Source: Mortierella sp. BCC40632
Lineage: Eukaryota > Mortierellomycota > Mortierellomycetes > Mortierellales > Mortierellaceae
Direction of reading: 5' to 3'
Assembly: GCA_011634665.1 (NCBI GenBank)
Contig: WAEK01000020.1
Coordinates: forward strand, 124,501-188,500
DNA: 64,000 nt
Position 1 is the stretch's first letter. Each line of letters starts with the position of its first letter. Below are positions 34,053 through 45,631 of this stretch, piece after piece. The notes below the pieces were generated by a model. That model was given only the letters and a program-made list of their open reading frames with translations, was not told the origin of the DNA and did no database searches. Made by a program: the position numbers and the translations under genes.

Positions 34053-36242
34053 CTTAACCAAGACTAGTTTTACAGTCCGAGAACACTCCTCGCAAATACT
34101 ATAGGACCCAAGAGAAGGCAGCAAAGATCAACTAGTGTACGTCGACTTGAGTCGGAATATTTATAGCCTTTTTTTAATAAAGTCGCCTGAAACAAGAGAG
34201 GTGCATTTGAACTTTGTCGGAGCCCTGCTGGATCTCTATCTTCAAAGTCGTGAGCAAAGGACCGAGAGAGACAAAGGACGGACAAAGCAATGAGACAAAA
34301 ATGATCCTCGCTGTAGTCGGATATCGCTTTGTTCATTTGACTTTGAGTGTTCGTCGTCGGAGGGCGACTGCAGAGATTCTTTTCGACCGAACAGATGCTT
34401 CGAATCTGTTCATTGTTCATTGGACTTCGCCATGACTACACAAACAATCTCGTCTACGCTTGGTGTATATTTCGTCTGCCTACTTTTGTGAACCAAACAG
34501 TGGGCTGTGGCCAGTGCGTGAGAGGGAACGACGCTTCTGTGGCTCTGTGAGAGGAAAGCGGAAAGCCTGAGAACCAGTCGGAGTTGACTGTAGTTGTCAC
34601 AGCTCTTGAGTGGGTCTGATGACAAAATGGACAGCACAAAGTCTTTCTTGGCTGAGAAGAATTGCGTGGAACTGGACTCCAACGACAGATACTCAAATTT
34701 CGATTGAACACATGGATGCTCTAAAGCTCGATCTGGGCCCGAGTTTTGAGAAACACCCTAGAGAACTTGGAAGAAGTAACTTCATCAACAAGACAGAGCA
34801 GTGTCAAATCGCTGGCAACTATGGTGGGGTATGTGAGTATGGTTTAGGAATGGAGTGGAGAGTGTGATATAGGGGTGGGATATGGTAAGGCGGAGCTTAT
34901 AGACACTCTGGGGTCAAGGAAATGACTCGAATCCCCTCCCCCCTCATGTAGCTGAGAAGCAGCCAGGTCTCACTAAAACTAACCAAAGATATCGATTCCC
35001 TTGGCCTTGTCCAAGGGGGGTCAGCAGCGTGTCGCTTATTAAAAAAAAAAAAAAAAAAACAGCTACAATAAAAAGTCGCGTCGTCCGGTTGATCGCGAGG
35101 AGCAGTGTTATAATTGCAAAGGGTTTGATTTTCAACAAAAGCTTTTCTTCATCGAAGTGGAAGAAAACAAGAAGCGACTGAGTCAAACCCTGTCAGAACA
35201 AGAGCAAGGGACCCTTTTATTGATGAGACCGCGGAAAAGCTTTACAAAAGAATTCGAGATTCTTTTGGACGCGTTGTTTTTAATGAGAGAGAAAAAAAAA
35301 GACACCTTTAAAGAAGCTGATCTAAGAAAGCAAAGAGTCTGCCTCAGATGTCCATATCAGCTTTACTACGAGGACGCTCTTTTTTGGGATCCCCCCCCCC
35401 TACTACTACTACAAGAAGGAGCCGCGGGAGAAGTCTCCTGACCTGATTCGAGTGTCTTCCAGGAGGCAAAATTCAATAGAAATGCTGAACCTTGTGCTAA
35501 ACGACATGTGATCGACTTTACCTGAGGGCAGATTATTTCCCACCGGATCTGGACGTCTGAGATACCCAATGCAAGAGTCCTGTTGTCGCTCCAGTATGAG
35601 CTTGAAAATAAAAGACGAGCCGTAAAGCCTGGGACAGAAAAGTAAAAGTAAGGGTGTAGAAGCTTTGTATACGGAAGAGAGATCTTGAATGAAGGAGGGG
35701 GTGACGAAATAAAGAGAGAGACCCAGAAATACGGACTCAATAAAATCAAACGTAGCAAGCAATGGACAATGGAATCAAATTTAGATGACTTTCTGCAGCG
35801 TATGCTCTGCATTCAGGCCGTTGGAGAGCCCTTCTCTATACCCCAGAAGTAACATGTGAGCCTTTCGACGTGAGGTGGACATTCCAGCCAAACGCGTTAC
35901 AGCGGATTCTCTTGCAACCGACTTTGAAGGATCAAGAAGCAACGTCACTATGAACCTTGGCTGCCACGAGCCAGCTTCTCCCTTAGTCACATTCGTTGTT
36001 GTCTTCCAACGCTCTAACCCACGTTGTTGGTTTACTTTGTCCTCTTCTTCGCTGTGACTCGTCCCTCATTTTCTAGTGAAAGTCAGAAGATTTGTACCCC
36101 TGAACTTTGTTAATAAGATGTCTTATCCTCGCCTTCGCCCTCGCCTTCGCCCTTGAATCTCTCAAACTGATAAAAACAACCCTCTTCTGTATATCCCTCT
36201 CGCGATTCCTTCACTCACAATCACATCCCCTTCATAACGACA
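34053..36242. other. 2.2 kb intergenic, decayed sequence
   Basis: AATAAA at 34177. A GC-poor stretch with an A20 run at 35041 and a C10 run at 35391. The frames at 34610-34867 and 35157-35441 have mixed composition but no recognisable domain, and I do not call them genes. The right end (35842-36035) carries one copy of a direct repeat shared with 37047-37337. Confidence 0.4.
35842..36035. repeat. Diverged direct repeat, left copy (parts A then B)
   Basis: Part A (about 35842-35972; CCAGAAGTAAC ... CTTTCGA ... CCAGCCAAA ... GAAGGATCAA ... AACGTC) and part B (about 35960-36035; TGCCACGAGCC ... GTCACATTCGTTGTTGT) recur downstream of the next gene at 37198-37337 (A) and 37047-37118 (B). Identity is partial, with many small differences. 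Confidence 0.6.
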
Positions 36243-36917
36243 ATGTAATTCTTGTCCAGTTAATTATTCTACAAAACACAACCACCAGCGAGTTGAGCAA
36301 ATCTAATCATCCCCCTCCCCCCTTTTTACTGAAATAGGACGAGCGAATACGCTGTGCCCTGTGATAACGCTGTGCCCTATGATATCGCTGTGCCCTGTGA
36401 TAGCCTGGAGCACTGTATCTTAAGTGCCTTCGAAGCGATCATTGAAGAGGATGGCTACGATATTAAGACGGAACTCCACGACGATTTTCCAAAGGAGTTC
36501 CCAGATCCAGATGGACACGAATTCGAAATTACGACTAGTGACTTCCTCAAGTCGATCGCCAAATCCCGGAGTAGAAATGGAGAACGGTGGGAAGTTAAAA
36601 AAGTTCGATTCGAGGGAGTGCCTCTGGGACCTGAAAGACCAGTCACTGTCGGGATTCAACGTGGAACACGATTCATCCAAATCGACTGGAAAGAACCAAA
36701 GACTATGTATGACACATACGGAGACGGGGTCGGTATTCATATCTATGCTGGAACCAAATTAAGCACCAACGCTTTTTATATCAGGGGGGTTGAGTTCATG
36801 GACGAAGATGGGCTCAGAGATGAGCTCGAAAGCTTCAGATCCTTTATCAGAAAAATCAAAGGCCTTACATGTGCAAATAAGATTGCTAAGGAGTTCTTTG
36901 ACATGACCGAGTATTGA
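36243..36917 (+). CDS. Unknown 193-aa protein; start codon split by an intron
   Basis: The main frame (36338-36917) has no usable ATG near its beginning. A clean solution is a 93-nt intron 36245-36337 (GTAATT...AAATAG) that joins AT at 36243-36244 to G at 36338, making ATG followed by TSEYAVPCDNAVPYDIAVPC. The first 25 residues hold three copies of a six-residue repeat (AVPCDN, AVPYDI, AVPCDS; 18-bp DNA repeat 36351-36404). The remainder is acidic and mixed alpha/beta (LEHCILSAFEAIIEEDGYDI, then FEGVPLGPERPVTVGIQRGT, and DELESFRSFIRKIKGLTCAN). No signal peptide or transmembrane helix. I do not recognise the family. The gene lies between diverged direct repeats in the accessory island and may have arrived or been duplicated with them. 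Confidence 0.5.
36351..36404 (+). repeat. Three 18-bp tandem repeats in coding sequence
   Basis: The unit is GCTGTGCCCTRTGATAWC, with the third copy ending GATAGC. It codes AVP(C/Y)D(N/I/S) at the N-terminus of the unknown 193-aa protein. Confidence 0.85.
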
Positions 36918-37046
36918 GCATGGGTCTTCCCTCCTCAATCCTCACACATACTGTATCTCCTTAATAAAAGTGGGCGTCTGTTCAGGTTAGATAAATCATT
37001 TCGGGCTGCTTTGAGCTCGATCTCCCCTAAGCTTTGAACGCTTGGC

Positions 37047-37337
37047 CTGCCACAAGCCAATCTCTCCTGTGGTCATATTTGTTGTTGTCCCTCCTCCAAT
37101 CCACATTGTTAGTTTCCATTAGTCGCCACAAGTTCATTAGAGGAAATTCAACTTGGCTCTCTACAGAATTCCTGTATACATGCCAGTTTGATATGCTCCA
37201 GAAGTAACACACCAACCTTTCGATGTGAAGTGAACATACCAGCCAAATGCGCCACGACGAATTCTCCTGCAAATAGGAGAGAAAGAGCCGACATCGAAGG
37301 ATCAAAAAGTAACGTCGCTCTCAATGTTTGGCTGCCC
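37047..37337. repeat. Diverged direct repeat, right copy (parts B then A)
   Basis: Same two parts as at 35842-36035. Here B comes first, preceded by a remnant of the end of A (about 37030), and a full A follows, so the original structure may have been a tandem A-B-A array. Confidence 0.55.
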
Positions 37338-38189
37338 TATAAGGAAGGGGGGGAGAGGGGGAAGGCGGCGGCTCTCGGCTTTTGACTCTCCGAGACAGGG
37401 AAAAGATTTAGCCACTCAATCTGGTCAAAGCAACACTGGCTCATGGGAAGAGAGAGAGAGAGGATCCAACATTATTCAAAATTGATCACCCGACATACCG
37501 ATGATGAAGGGAGAGAGATGTAGGGGGAAAGGAAGGACACGGATGACAGGATCCCAACAAAGCGGATTTGGTAAACAGGAACGGATCGAATTAGCCGTAT
37601 TTTCCTCCCTTCCTTTTTTTTTCTTCTATGGAAGAAAAAAGAAGATGGGCTGTAGCGGATGGCGGATCCAGGAACAAAGGGGAGGTATAGCAAACAGACA
37701 ACATAGGATGGCCGAGAGTTGAATCGAAAGATGAGATTCACGCCCGATAAGAGAGCTATTGTTTTGCGGATCAAATCCATGGGAAGATTACATGATGTGA
37801 GATCTTTTCTTATTTGGGATGGGTCATTTAGGGAGAGCAAGGTCATGATATTTGGTTTTCTTTTTTCTTTCCCGAGGAGGAACTACTGAAGAGAACGCAT
37901 GCCGAGAGTTTGCAGAGGATCCGGGAGCTCAAGCTACAAACCTATCTAGAGTCTCACGTAAAGAAAAGAGGGGGAAGGGAGGTCTATCCAAGCAAAGTGC
38001 TTCATAAAGAATCAAAAGGCTGAAGCCATTGTGTGTGTGTGTGCATTCCCACGCGTATTCTTTTGAAGAGATGAGGGAGCAATGCACGACAAGGTGTTGA
38101 GCGGAGCAAGAACAGTATTTCTTCCGGCCATAGAGCCAAAGAGAACCTTTGCGGTTGAGCAGACATGTGTGTCTCGAGTGGCGAATGAT

Positions 38190-38194
<5 letters not shown>

Positions 38195-38241
<47 letters not shown>
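38195..38241. repeat. (GA)n microsatellite
   Basis: GA dinucleotide run in the intergenic space downstream of the charged protein gene. Confidence 0.9.
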
Positions 38242-38249
<8 letters not shown>

Positions 38250-38791
38250 CAAAGGGGTGATGCAACATTGAGATGTTATAACTCATAGAGCTCGTCTTCC
38301 CCCTCCCCCCTCTTTCTTTTCTTTTGGAATATTCCAGCCCAAGTTGGGCTGTTGTGACCATCCTCATTTTTTTTTCCTCAAGTGAGGAAAAAAAAATCTC
38401 AGCACGGGTATCATTGGATGGTGGCGATAGGTTGACCGATGGCATCCCCCCTTTCAATTGGAACCCATAGCCTTGTCTGGCTCCTTCATTGATGGATCCA
38501 ATCTAAATATTCCATGTCGTTTCTGGCGAGAGAAAAGTAGTCTTTGGGGGTAATGGTAGAGTGACAAATAGAGAACAGATATCCTGGTAAAAAAAATGTA
38601 TGTATGTATGTCTGCATGCATACATGTCTGGAATGCGTGTCTGGACCGCGAGGGATGTGCAAACGGTTGGGCTGTATCTTGAAGCGGAGAATTTCTTCAA
38701 GTAAGGGAGGAAAGGGTATAGAATGAGCGAGATCAAGAAGGTGAGACTTTATTGATTCCTTTCAAAAGAATTTTCAAGATGCAATTGGGTA

Positions 38792-38828
<37 letters not shown>

Positions 38829-38841
38829 GTCGTTATTTGGT

Positions 38842-40716
38842 TTAGTTGGAGACGATGGTGGTGGTTGTGCTGGACTCCTTGACAGCAAGTTCAGTCTCAA
38901 CAACCTGTTCCTGAACAACCTCAACCTTGACGCTGGTCTCCTCGGTCTTGATGACTGAGGCAGAGTGGACCTCGGTGGAGCTGGCAGAGGTAGCAACGAC
39001 AGCGGCAGCAGCAGCAGAGGTAGTTTCAGTCGAGCTGGAGGAGACGGCAGATTCTGACTCGATCACCTTTCCTGTGCGAAGGACCTTGCTCTGAACATCG
39101 AGCTCTGCACCAACGGCGGCTAAAATTGGGCAAGGCATGGCGTAACCACCGAAAAGTCAGTCGTCAGCGGCTACAGAGGTCCGTGCTAGACAGAAACGAA
39201 AATAACTGCAGACGACCACATGTCGAGCTCATTTTTTTGTCCTACCTGCTTCCTTGGTCAACTTGTGGACCTCCTTCTTGTTAATTTTCTTGCCCTCCTA
39301 TTCGATCCACCGAGTATGTCGAGAGTCAGTCTGCCGTGCCTGAAAAATTAAATGACGTGCTTGCTAGCCCGCCATTATCAGGGTAGCCAATGCATGTGCT
39401 CATTAAGAGAAGAGTGATAACGCCTTACCTTGTCAGATTCCGAGTCGGATTCCGAGTCGGATTCCGAGTCTGAAGACGAGCTAGACGAAGACGAGGAAGA
39501 ATCCGAAGACGAGTCTGAGGAGGAGTCTGAAGAGGAGTCAGACGATGAGTCCGAAGACGAGCTACTGTTGCTGTCACTGTCGCTCTCAGAAGAGGGCTTA
39601 AAATCCGAGTCCGAATCGCTGTCCGACTATTTAGATCATGGAATGAGAAGAGGGTTAGCGAATGGATCAGCCCTTCTACGAGATACTAACCAGGCCAGAT
39701 AGACAAACATTCAAATGACAGCTGAAAAAAAAAGAAGGATAACTTACGCTGATATCGTGGATGGTCAACTTCTTAGCCTCAGTTGAAGTAGCGGTGGTGG
39801 AGGAGGTGGAGGTAGTCAAGCAAGCCTTCTTGGCCTCGTCATCACTGCTATCGCTGCTCTCGTCAGGGTTCTTGCCATCCTTGATTCTCTGGGCGCGCTT
39901 GGCCTCCTTCTCAAGGCGCTTAGCCTCCTTCTTCTTTTCCTTCTCAATCTTCTTCAACTCCTTCTTTTTCTTCTTCTCCTCATCGTTCTCGTCATCACTG
40001 CTATCGCTGCTCTCGTCAGGGTTCTTGCCGTCCTTGATCCTCTGGGCGCGCTTGGCCTCCTTCTCGAGACGCTTGGCTTCCTTCTTCTTCTCCTTCTCAA
40101 TCTTCTTCAGCTCCTTCTTCTTCTTCTTTTCCTCATCGTTCTCAGACTCGCTCTCGCTGTCACTTTCATCGGGATTCTTGCCATCCTTGATTCTCTGGGC
40201 ACGACGGGCCTCCCTCTCGAGACGCTTGGTTTCCTTCTTCTTCTCCTTCTCAACCTTCTTCAACTCCTTCTTCTTCTTCTTCTCCTCGTCATTCTCAGAC
40301 TCGCTATCGCTGTCGCTCTTGTCCTTTTGACCATCCTTGGCACTGGTTTCCTTGGAATCCTTCTTCCAAAAGATGGAGGTAATCTTTTCAAATGTCGAAG
40401 GCTCCTTCTTCTTCTCCTTCTTGTTTTCACGATCACTGTCGCTGTCGCTCGAGTGACCATCAGTACCCTTGGAGACCTTGACGTCAACGACGGCAGTCTT
40501 GACAACGACTTCGCGATCTGTGGCAGAGCATTCCTTGGCGTCGGTTTGGGTAGCAACGACCTGTTCTTGCTGTGCGACAACGGTAGCCGTGGTCAGGGAC
40601 GCGGATGTGGAGGTGGAGGTGGTCTCGACGACAGTGGCAGAGGTGGTCTCGACAACGGTGGCGGAGGCGGCAACAGTGGTCTCGGTGGCAACAACGGTGT
40701 GCTCGTGCTCAGTCAT
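38842..40716 (-). CDS. Charged, Ser/Asp- and Lys/Glu-repeat protein of unknown function
   Basis: Four exons: 40716-39748, 39626-39429, 39297-39246 and 39119-38842 (complement), GT-AG, phases consistent, 498 aa. The N-terminal 75 residues are Thr/Val/Ala-rich. Residues about 110-290 contain three tandem units of about 50 residues, each an acidic Ser patch followed by a Lys/Glu helix and a fixed end (AQRIKDGKNPDES). FEKITSIFWKKDSKET precedes the array. Exon 2 is almost pure Ser/Asp, a typical casein-kinase-2 target. The C-terminal exon is Thr/Ser/Val-rich (TTTTIVSN at the end). The protein should be an extended coiled-coil or disordered, possibly membrane- or chromatin-associated, but the sequence gives no enzyme or known domain. 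Antisense frames over the KE and SD repeats are shadows. Confidence 0.75.
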
Positions 40717-41770
40717 GGTGATGGATGTGAGAATGTGTGAGAAAGTGGGTGTGTGAGTGAGAGAGTATGTGTTTGTGTGTAGGGAAGAGAGAAAGAAGAA
40801 AAGAGAAAAGAGAAAAGCGATGGGGCAATGGGGAGAGAAAGATGTCGTGTGAACAGAAAAAAAAGACGAGAGATAAAAGGAAAAAGAGAAAGAAAGATCT
40901 TGGTCCAGGCCATCTTTATATTGTCAGACGCGGCTCTTAATGTGCTCCAATCTCTGACTTGGCTGTACCGTTTTTTGGCAAGTGGGCGAACGGATGGTGG
41001 TGTTGACGGCGCGTATGTGTGTGTGAGAGAGAGAGAGGTGTACAATGATGTTGTGTATGCGTGCGAGCATGTACAGTTGGGGAGGGGGGAGTCCAGAAGC
41101 GCGAACCCAAAGGACAGAACAGGACAGGGCAGAGCGAGACAGTCTGTCGCACCATTTCGTGTCGTGTTGCATGACGGACGCTGTGTATTTCTCGGTATTG
41201 GGGGTGGATTGGAGGGTATTCGGGGTCTATTGGGGGGGGGGGGAGAAGGGTAGCGTGATGACCAGTCTGTCGGGAAGAAAAAAAAAGGACTTTTTTTTTT
41301 CTGCTCAAATTACTGCCCACAGATTCGCTGTGGAGGCTCTCGTAAGCCAACCATTGTCCTTTCTCCCTTTCTCTCCGCGGGTAGTCTTTCTTTCGTTGTC
41401 TATTTCTTTCTTTCTTCGCTTTCTTTCTTTCCCTCTTTCTTTTTCTTTCCTATTTTTTTTTCCCATGCCCTGCTGTTTTGGAGTTGAGCTCCAATCGCGC
41501 TCTTCTCCAGTGTCCCAAAACCTTCTCTCACACTCCACTCGACCCAATTTTGTGGACCCATCCGGGTGATCCCAGCCTTGGCTGTTGCCTCGGGCTATTC
41601 TCAACCTTGCTGTGAGCTCCAAACCTGTTTTTTCTTTTTTATCCTCTCACTCGATTACTCTTACATTCTCCTCTCTTCTGGGAGCATGATAGAGACGAGG
41701 GATGAGGCTGAGAGTGACAATTGCAAAGAGGTGACAAGGAGAAAGAGAGAGAGAGAGAAAAGAGGTAAGG

Positions 41771-41801
<31 letters not shown>

Positions 41802-42111
41802 CATGCCTAACTTGTGCGTGTGTGTGTGTCAGAGTAAGCGGGAAGAATACGAGACAACAGGAGAAGTCGAGCATCAGGGTTTGTGCCTGAATCCTTTGGG
41901 GGGAAGGAAAGGAGGAAGGAAGGAAGGAAGGGGAGGGGTGGCTGGTCCGCACAGCAGTCATTTTTTATTCGGGAGAGAGAGAAAGGAGAGAGGGATCGAG
42001 AGATTAAGAGAGAAATAGAGGTTAAGGAAACAGACAGAATCCACTCGCTTCCCCACTTCTTTACCGATTCAAGCCAACGCGTGCGCAGCATCACCAACAA
42101 CGACAGTAGTG
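40717..42111. other. Intergenic upstream of charged protein gene and downstream of F-box gene
   Basis: Contains GT/GA repeats at 40740-40800 and 41015-41040, CT/TTTC repeats at 41390-41460, a G9 run (41233), an A26 run (41768-41798) and a GGAA repeat (41910-41935). The frames here are low-complexity; no gene supported. Confidence 0.45.
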
Positions 42112-43954
42112 TCATGTAAACTGATGGGTGTCAATGTCGCCTGCAAAATCCCACACGATAATGTGATTGTCCTGCGACGTGCTATCAGGTCCCACGTGGG
42201 GAAGGATTACAACAGGCCAAAAGCCAAGTTAGTGAAAAAAAAAGAAAGAGATGCAGACAAAAAAGAAATTGCCGCTCCAAAAAAAAAAAAAAAAAAAAGA
42301 CACTGGTGGTGGACCTCTCCCAACGAACACACACGCACGTGTGGCTGTGGGCAAACACGAACCTGATGATTCGCTCCATGGAGAACTGGACATCAAAAAC
42401 CCAACTGGTATGTCCATTTTCCAGATTAAGTATACGCTCTCCTGTTGTTGCATCCCAGACCTTGACCGAATAGTCATAACTGCCACTGACAATAATACCT
42501 CTGTCAAAGTGAAGCGTCCGTACTAGATTTTCGTGCCCCTTCAGAATCCTGATACATGCTCCCGTTTCTGCATCCCATATCCGGATCGTATTGTCGTTTG
42601 ATCCAGAGACAATGGTCTTTCCATCAAATTGTACACACGCTAGACCCCGTTCATGTCCGGCAAAGTTGCGTATACATCGCCTTTGACCAATATCCCATAG
42701 CTTGACAAGTCCATCTCCCGAAGCTGAAGCGATCTGACCCTTGTGCAGCTGAACAGCATTGACAGGACCCCGATGACCCGTCAAAGTAACAACATGTTTA
42801 GTGGTGTGGAGATCCCAGACAATAATCCTACTATCCTTAGAACAACTGACAATGTATTGGTCGTCAAAGCAGACGTCAAGGACGCCTGCCAAATGGCCAA
42901 TAAGGTGCGAGATAGGCCGGAGGGTTGCAAGATCCCAAACAATGACCGAATGGTCCGAGGAGCCCGAGACGAGGATTTTATCGTTGAATTGTAGACAGAG
43001 CACTGATTGTGTATGGGCGTTGAGTGTATGTGTACACTGGAGTGTTTTCGCATCCCAGATCCGGATGGTTCGGTCCCGTGATCCCGTCACAATCTTGGTG
43101 CGATCAAATTGAAGGCAATAAACGCTATCCGTGTGGCCCAGTAAGCGCGTCTTTGGTGGAACAGACTGCCAGCGTCGTTCGAGCATGGTCCGGTCGCGTG
43201 TCAGCCGTCTCCAGTTGTGCGGTTTTATCCTAGTCTCCTCTACTCCTCTACTCTCTTCTTCATGCCTCGGATCATGAAGGGCCCCGTGCTGAGTCTGTGT
43301 GGTTGTGGTTTGTGCAGAGTGTGACGAGAGTGCAGTAGATGAAGGTATGACAGAAGAGGATATGGGTTCCGTTAATGCTGCTGCGCCTACTGCTGATGGG
43401 GTGGTCGTAACTGTTGGTGTGGTGTGCGTGAGGGCCGGGGTCTTGATGAGCCAGGTCTTATGATACAGATAGATGGTCTTCCAAAGTTCAGTGTCGTTTG
43501 TTAGCTGGTACCACGTTCTTGATACAAGTCCAGCACAGGTGGCAAGAGTTTTGAGATCTAGATGTCTAAGGATATAGATGGCCATCTCGTAGGGAAGGCG
43601 GGCCAGGATATCAATCCGTGGCCCCATTGCATGGTCGAAACCGCCACCACTGCCGCTACTGCTGTTGGCAAGGGCCAGAGCCTCCGATAGCTGGCTTGTG
43701 ACCCCTCTTGAAGACTCGATGTGACCGTCAGACCTAGAGCTGGCATGTCCACGGCGTTGTTGCGTCTCAAGAACACCAGTCCTGTTTCCATAGACAGGCT
43801 CGGACAAGGTCAACGATACAGTAGGTGCAATAGGCCCTGGACCTTTGTCAAGACCAGACTCCCCAACCATTGCTATTGTTCCTGCCGATGTCTCTGAGAT
43901 GAGTTCTGACCGGGAGGGTGATGTGAGAACGCTACTTGTGTTAGAGATGGCCAT
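42112..43954 (-). CDS. F-box/WD40 protein, SCF ubiquitin-ligase substrate receptor (Cdc4/Pop1/Fbxw type)
   Basis: Exons 43954-42363 and 42181-42112 (complement); the donor is GTTCGT and the acceptor GATAG, joined in phase 2, 553 aa. The N-terminal 110 residues are Ser/Thr-rich. The F-box follows (LARLPYEMAIYILRHLDLKT then LVSRTWYQLTNDTELWKTIY), which would bind Skp1. After a Thr/Ser-rich linker the basic motif WRRLTRDRTMLERRW leads into seven WD40 repeats with typical GH...WD spacing (LLGHTDSVYCLQFDRTKIVT, SGSRDRTIRIWD-like, GHLAGVLDVCF, TLTGHRGPVNAVQL, NFAGHERGLACVQF, LKGHENLVRTLHF, and a last blade spanning the intron and ending NHIIVWDFAG). The second exon is needed to close the last blade. 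The substrate is unknown; the architecture fits phosphodegron receptors. Confidence 0.88.
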
Positions 43955-44378
43955 GGCAGGTAAAGTTCCAGACTAGTGAACGAGATGAACACTCGTAGAG
44001 TATGGTGAGGAGCAAAGAGCAGGGCTTCACTTGTCCAATGAAATGGAGCTGGCGGCAAGGATGGCGAATGGGCGAGTGGCGTGGACTGAGGGCTCGCGCA
44101 ATGCAGAGCAAATCGAGAAGCACAGCGGCGGCGATTTAGTCAAATGAAAGCGAGTAGGAGGAAGAAAAAGAGAAGGAGTAAAAGAGAGAGGGAGAGGAAA
44201 AAAAGAGAGAGAAAGAGAAAGAGAAAGAGATAAGGAGAATGAACAGAGATTAGAGGTGGAAATGGAATAGGACGAAGCATTCGTCTAATCATGAGCGTCA
44301 TCCCATCCCACCGTCTGTCATCCGTGCATCCCCCGCGCCCTGTCCTTCTCCTCACTCTCGTACTCTCTCTCTCTCTCC

Positions 44379-44411
<33 letters not shown>

Positions 44412-45197
44412 TTCTCTTTCTCTTTCTCTCTCTTTTCTCCTACCTGTTCCCCTGCAAAAGGGGAACACTTGGGTGCGAGTGTTCGCCTGTCGTCTTGCCC
44501 CTTGAGTGGCCTGTGCGAGTAGGGCTGGCACTTTTTTTTTGGCTCATACATTTACTCCCGACGCCAACCATGTCCTGCTGCCAGCAGACTGCATCCAGTT
44601 ACTAGCCAAGTGACCCGGAGGAAGAGGAGGGGAGGAAGAGCCGCAGGGGTGCGGCGGGACAGACAGGTGGACAAACAGGAGGAGGGCACCGTCGTGCATG
44701 GGGTAGAAGGGGAAGCATTAAAGCATAGCAGCGCAGAGCAGATGAATGGCAGTATGGCATGTTGTCTTTTTTTCTTTCTCTCTCTCCTTTCTTTTAACCT
44801 TTTCTTCTTTCTTCTTCCCTGGCGGAAAAGTCGTCGCTTCTGCAGATGGTTTCTCTCTCTCTCTCCTCTCCTCTGGTGCACGTCCTGCGAGAGAGAGAGA
44901 GAGAGAGAGAGAAACAGAGGAACGGAGAGGAGGCAAAGTGATAAAAAAAAAAAAAGAGACTCCCGATCAGCGCCGTGTCCCAGCCACGGTCCAGTCTCAG
45001 CGTTCTTCCTCTCCTTCTCTCCCGGACGAGCCGCCTCTTGAACCGTCTCGGTGGGAAGCAGAGGGAGCGGAAGAAGGTGCGACCGGTGACGGATGGTCTG
45101 CTCCGATGCTGTTTGCTGCAGCTGGTGCATCCTTTTTTCTATCCCATCCGCGCACCGTCGTTTTTTTTTACTGGCTATTGTTTATTTGATCGAGCCA

Positions 45198-45241
<44 letters not shown>

Positions 45242-45631
45242 ATCTCTCTCTCTTCTTCTCTCTCGCTCATTCCTTTCCTCTTCCTCTTTCTTCTCTTCTC
45301 TTTTCCTTGGCTCACATTGTTCTTTTTTTGCTCTCTTTCATTCTTGGGTGGTCAACATTCTCACCCTCTTAACATCCCTCATCCTTCTTGGTAAGGAGAA
45401 AAAAAAGAGTACTATAGAGCACCATTCCCATGGCGCCATTTAAAAAAAAAAAAAAGAAGAAACATTGTCGTTTGTTTATCGAGTGATTGCCTCTCGGGAC
45501 GAAATGAAAAAGAGAAAAAAAAAATCGACTGTTAGTTGATCCCTATTGTATTCCTCTTTTCTAAATCAAGAATCTCACTCCTTCCGCAGCAACATCTCCC
45601 CTCTGCCTAATTCATTCATCCTCTCTCGACA
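43955..45631. promoter_or_regulatory. 1.7 kb divergent promoter region, purine/pyrimidine tracts
   Basis: Lies between the F-box/WD40 gene (minus) and the syntaxin gene (plus). GA-rich block 44155-44240, CT blocks 44365-44440 and 45200-45265, A13 run at 44942. The open frames (for example 44552-45130) are repeat translations. No gene supported. Confidence 0.5.

Larger units (their letters stand above)
36918..38841. other. Intergenic with repeat copies and GA microsatellite
   Basis: An AATAAA-like signal (36962) lies behind the unknown gene. Parts B (37047-37118) and A (37198-37337) of the direct repeat follow. Then comes mixed sequence with a (GA)n run at 38195-38241, a short ATGT tandem repeat at 38597-38612, and a T32 run at 38797-38828 next to the stop of the minus-strand charged protein gene. 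No supportable gene. Confidence 0.45.

Noticed and set aside
35157..35441. 94-codon plus frame (MEENKKRLSQTLSEQEQ start)
   Set aside because: Mixed composition, a C10 run inside, and no promoter or homologous motif that I could see.
39430..40740. Plus-strand frames rich in Ser/Glu/Asp, Ser/Phe/Leu and Gly/Val
   Set aside because: Antisense of the Ser/Asp, Lys/Glu and Thr/Val coding exons of the minus-strand charged protein, which has splice support.
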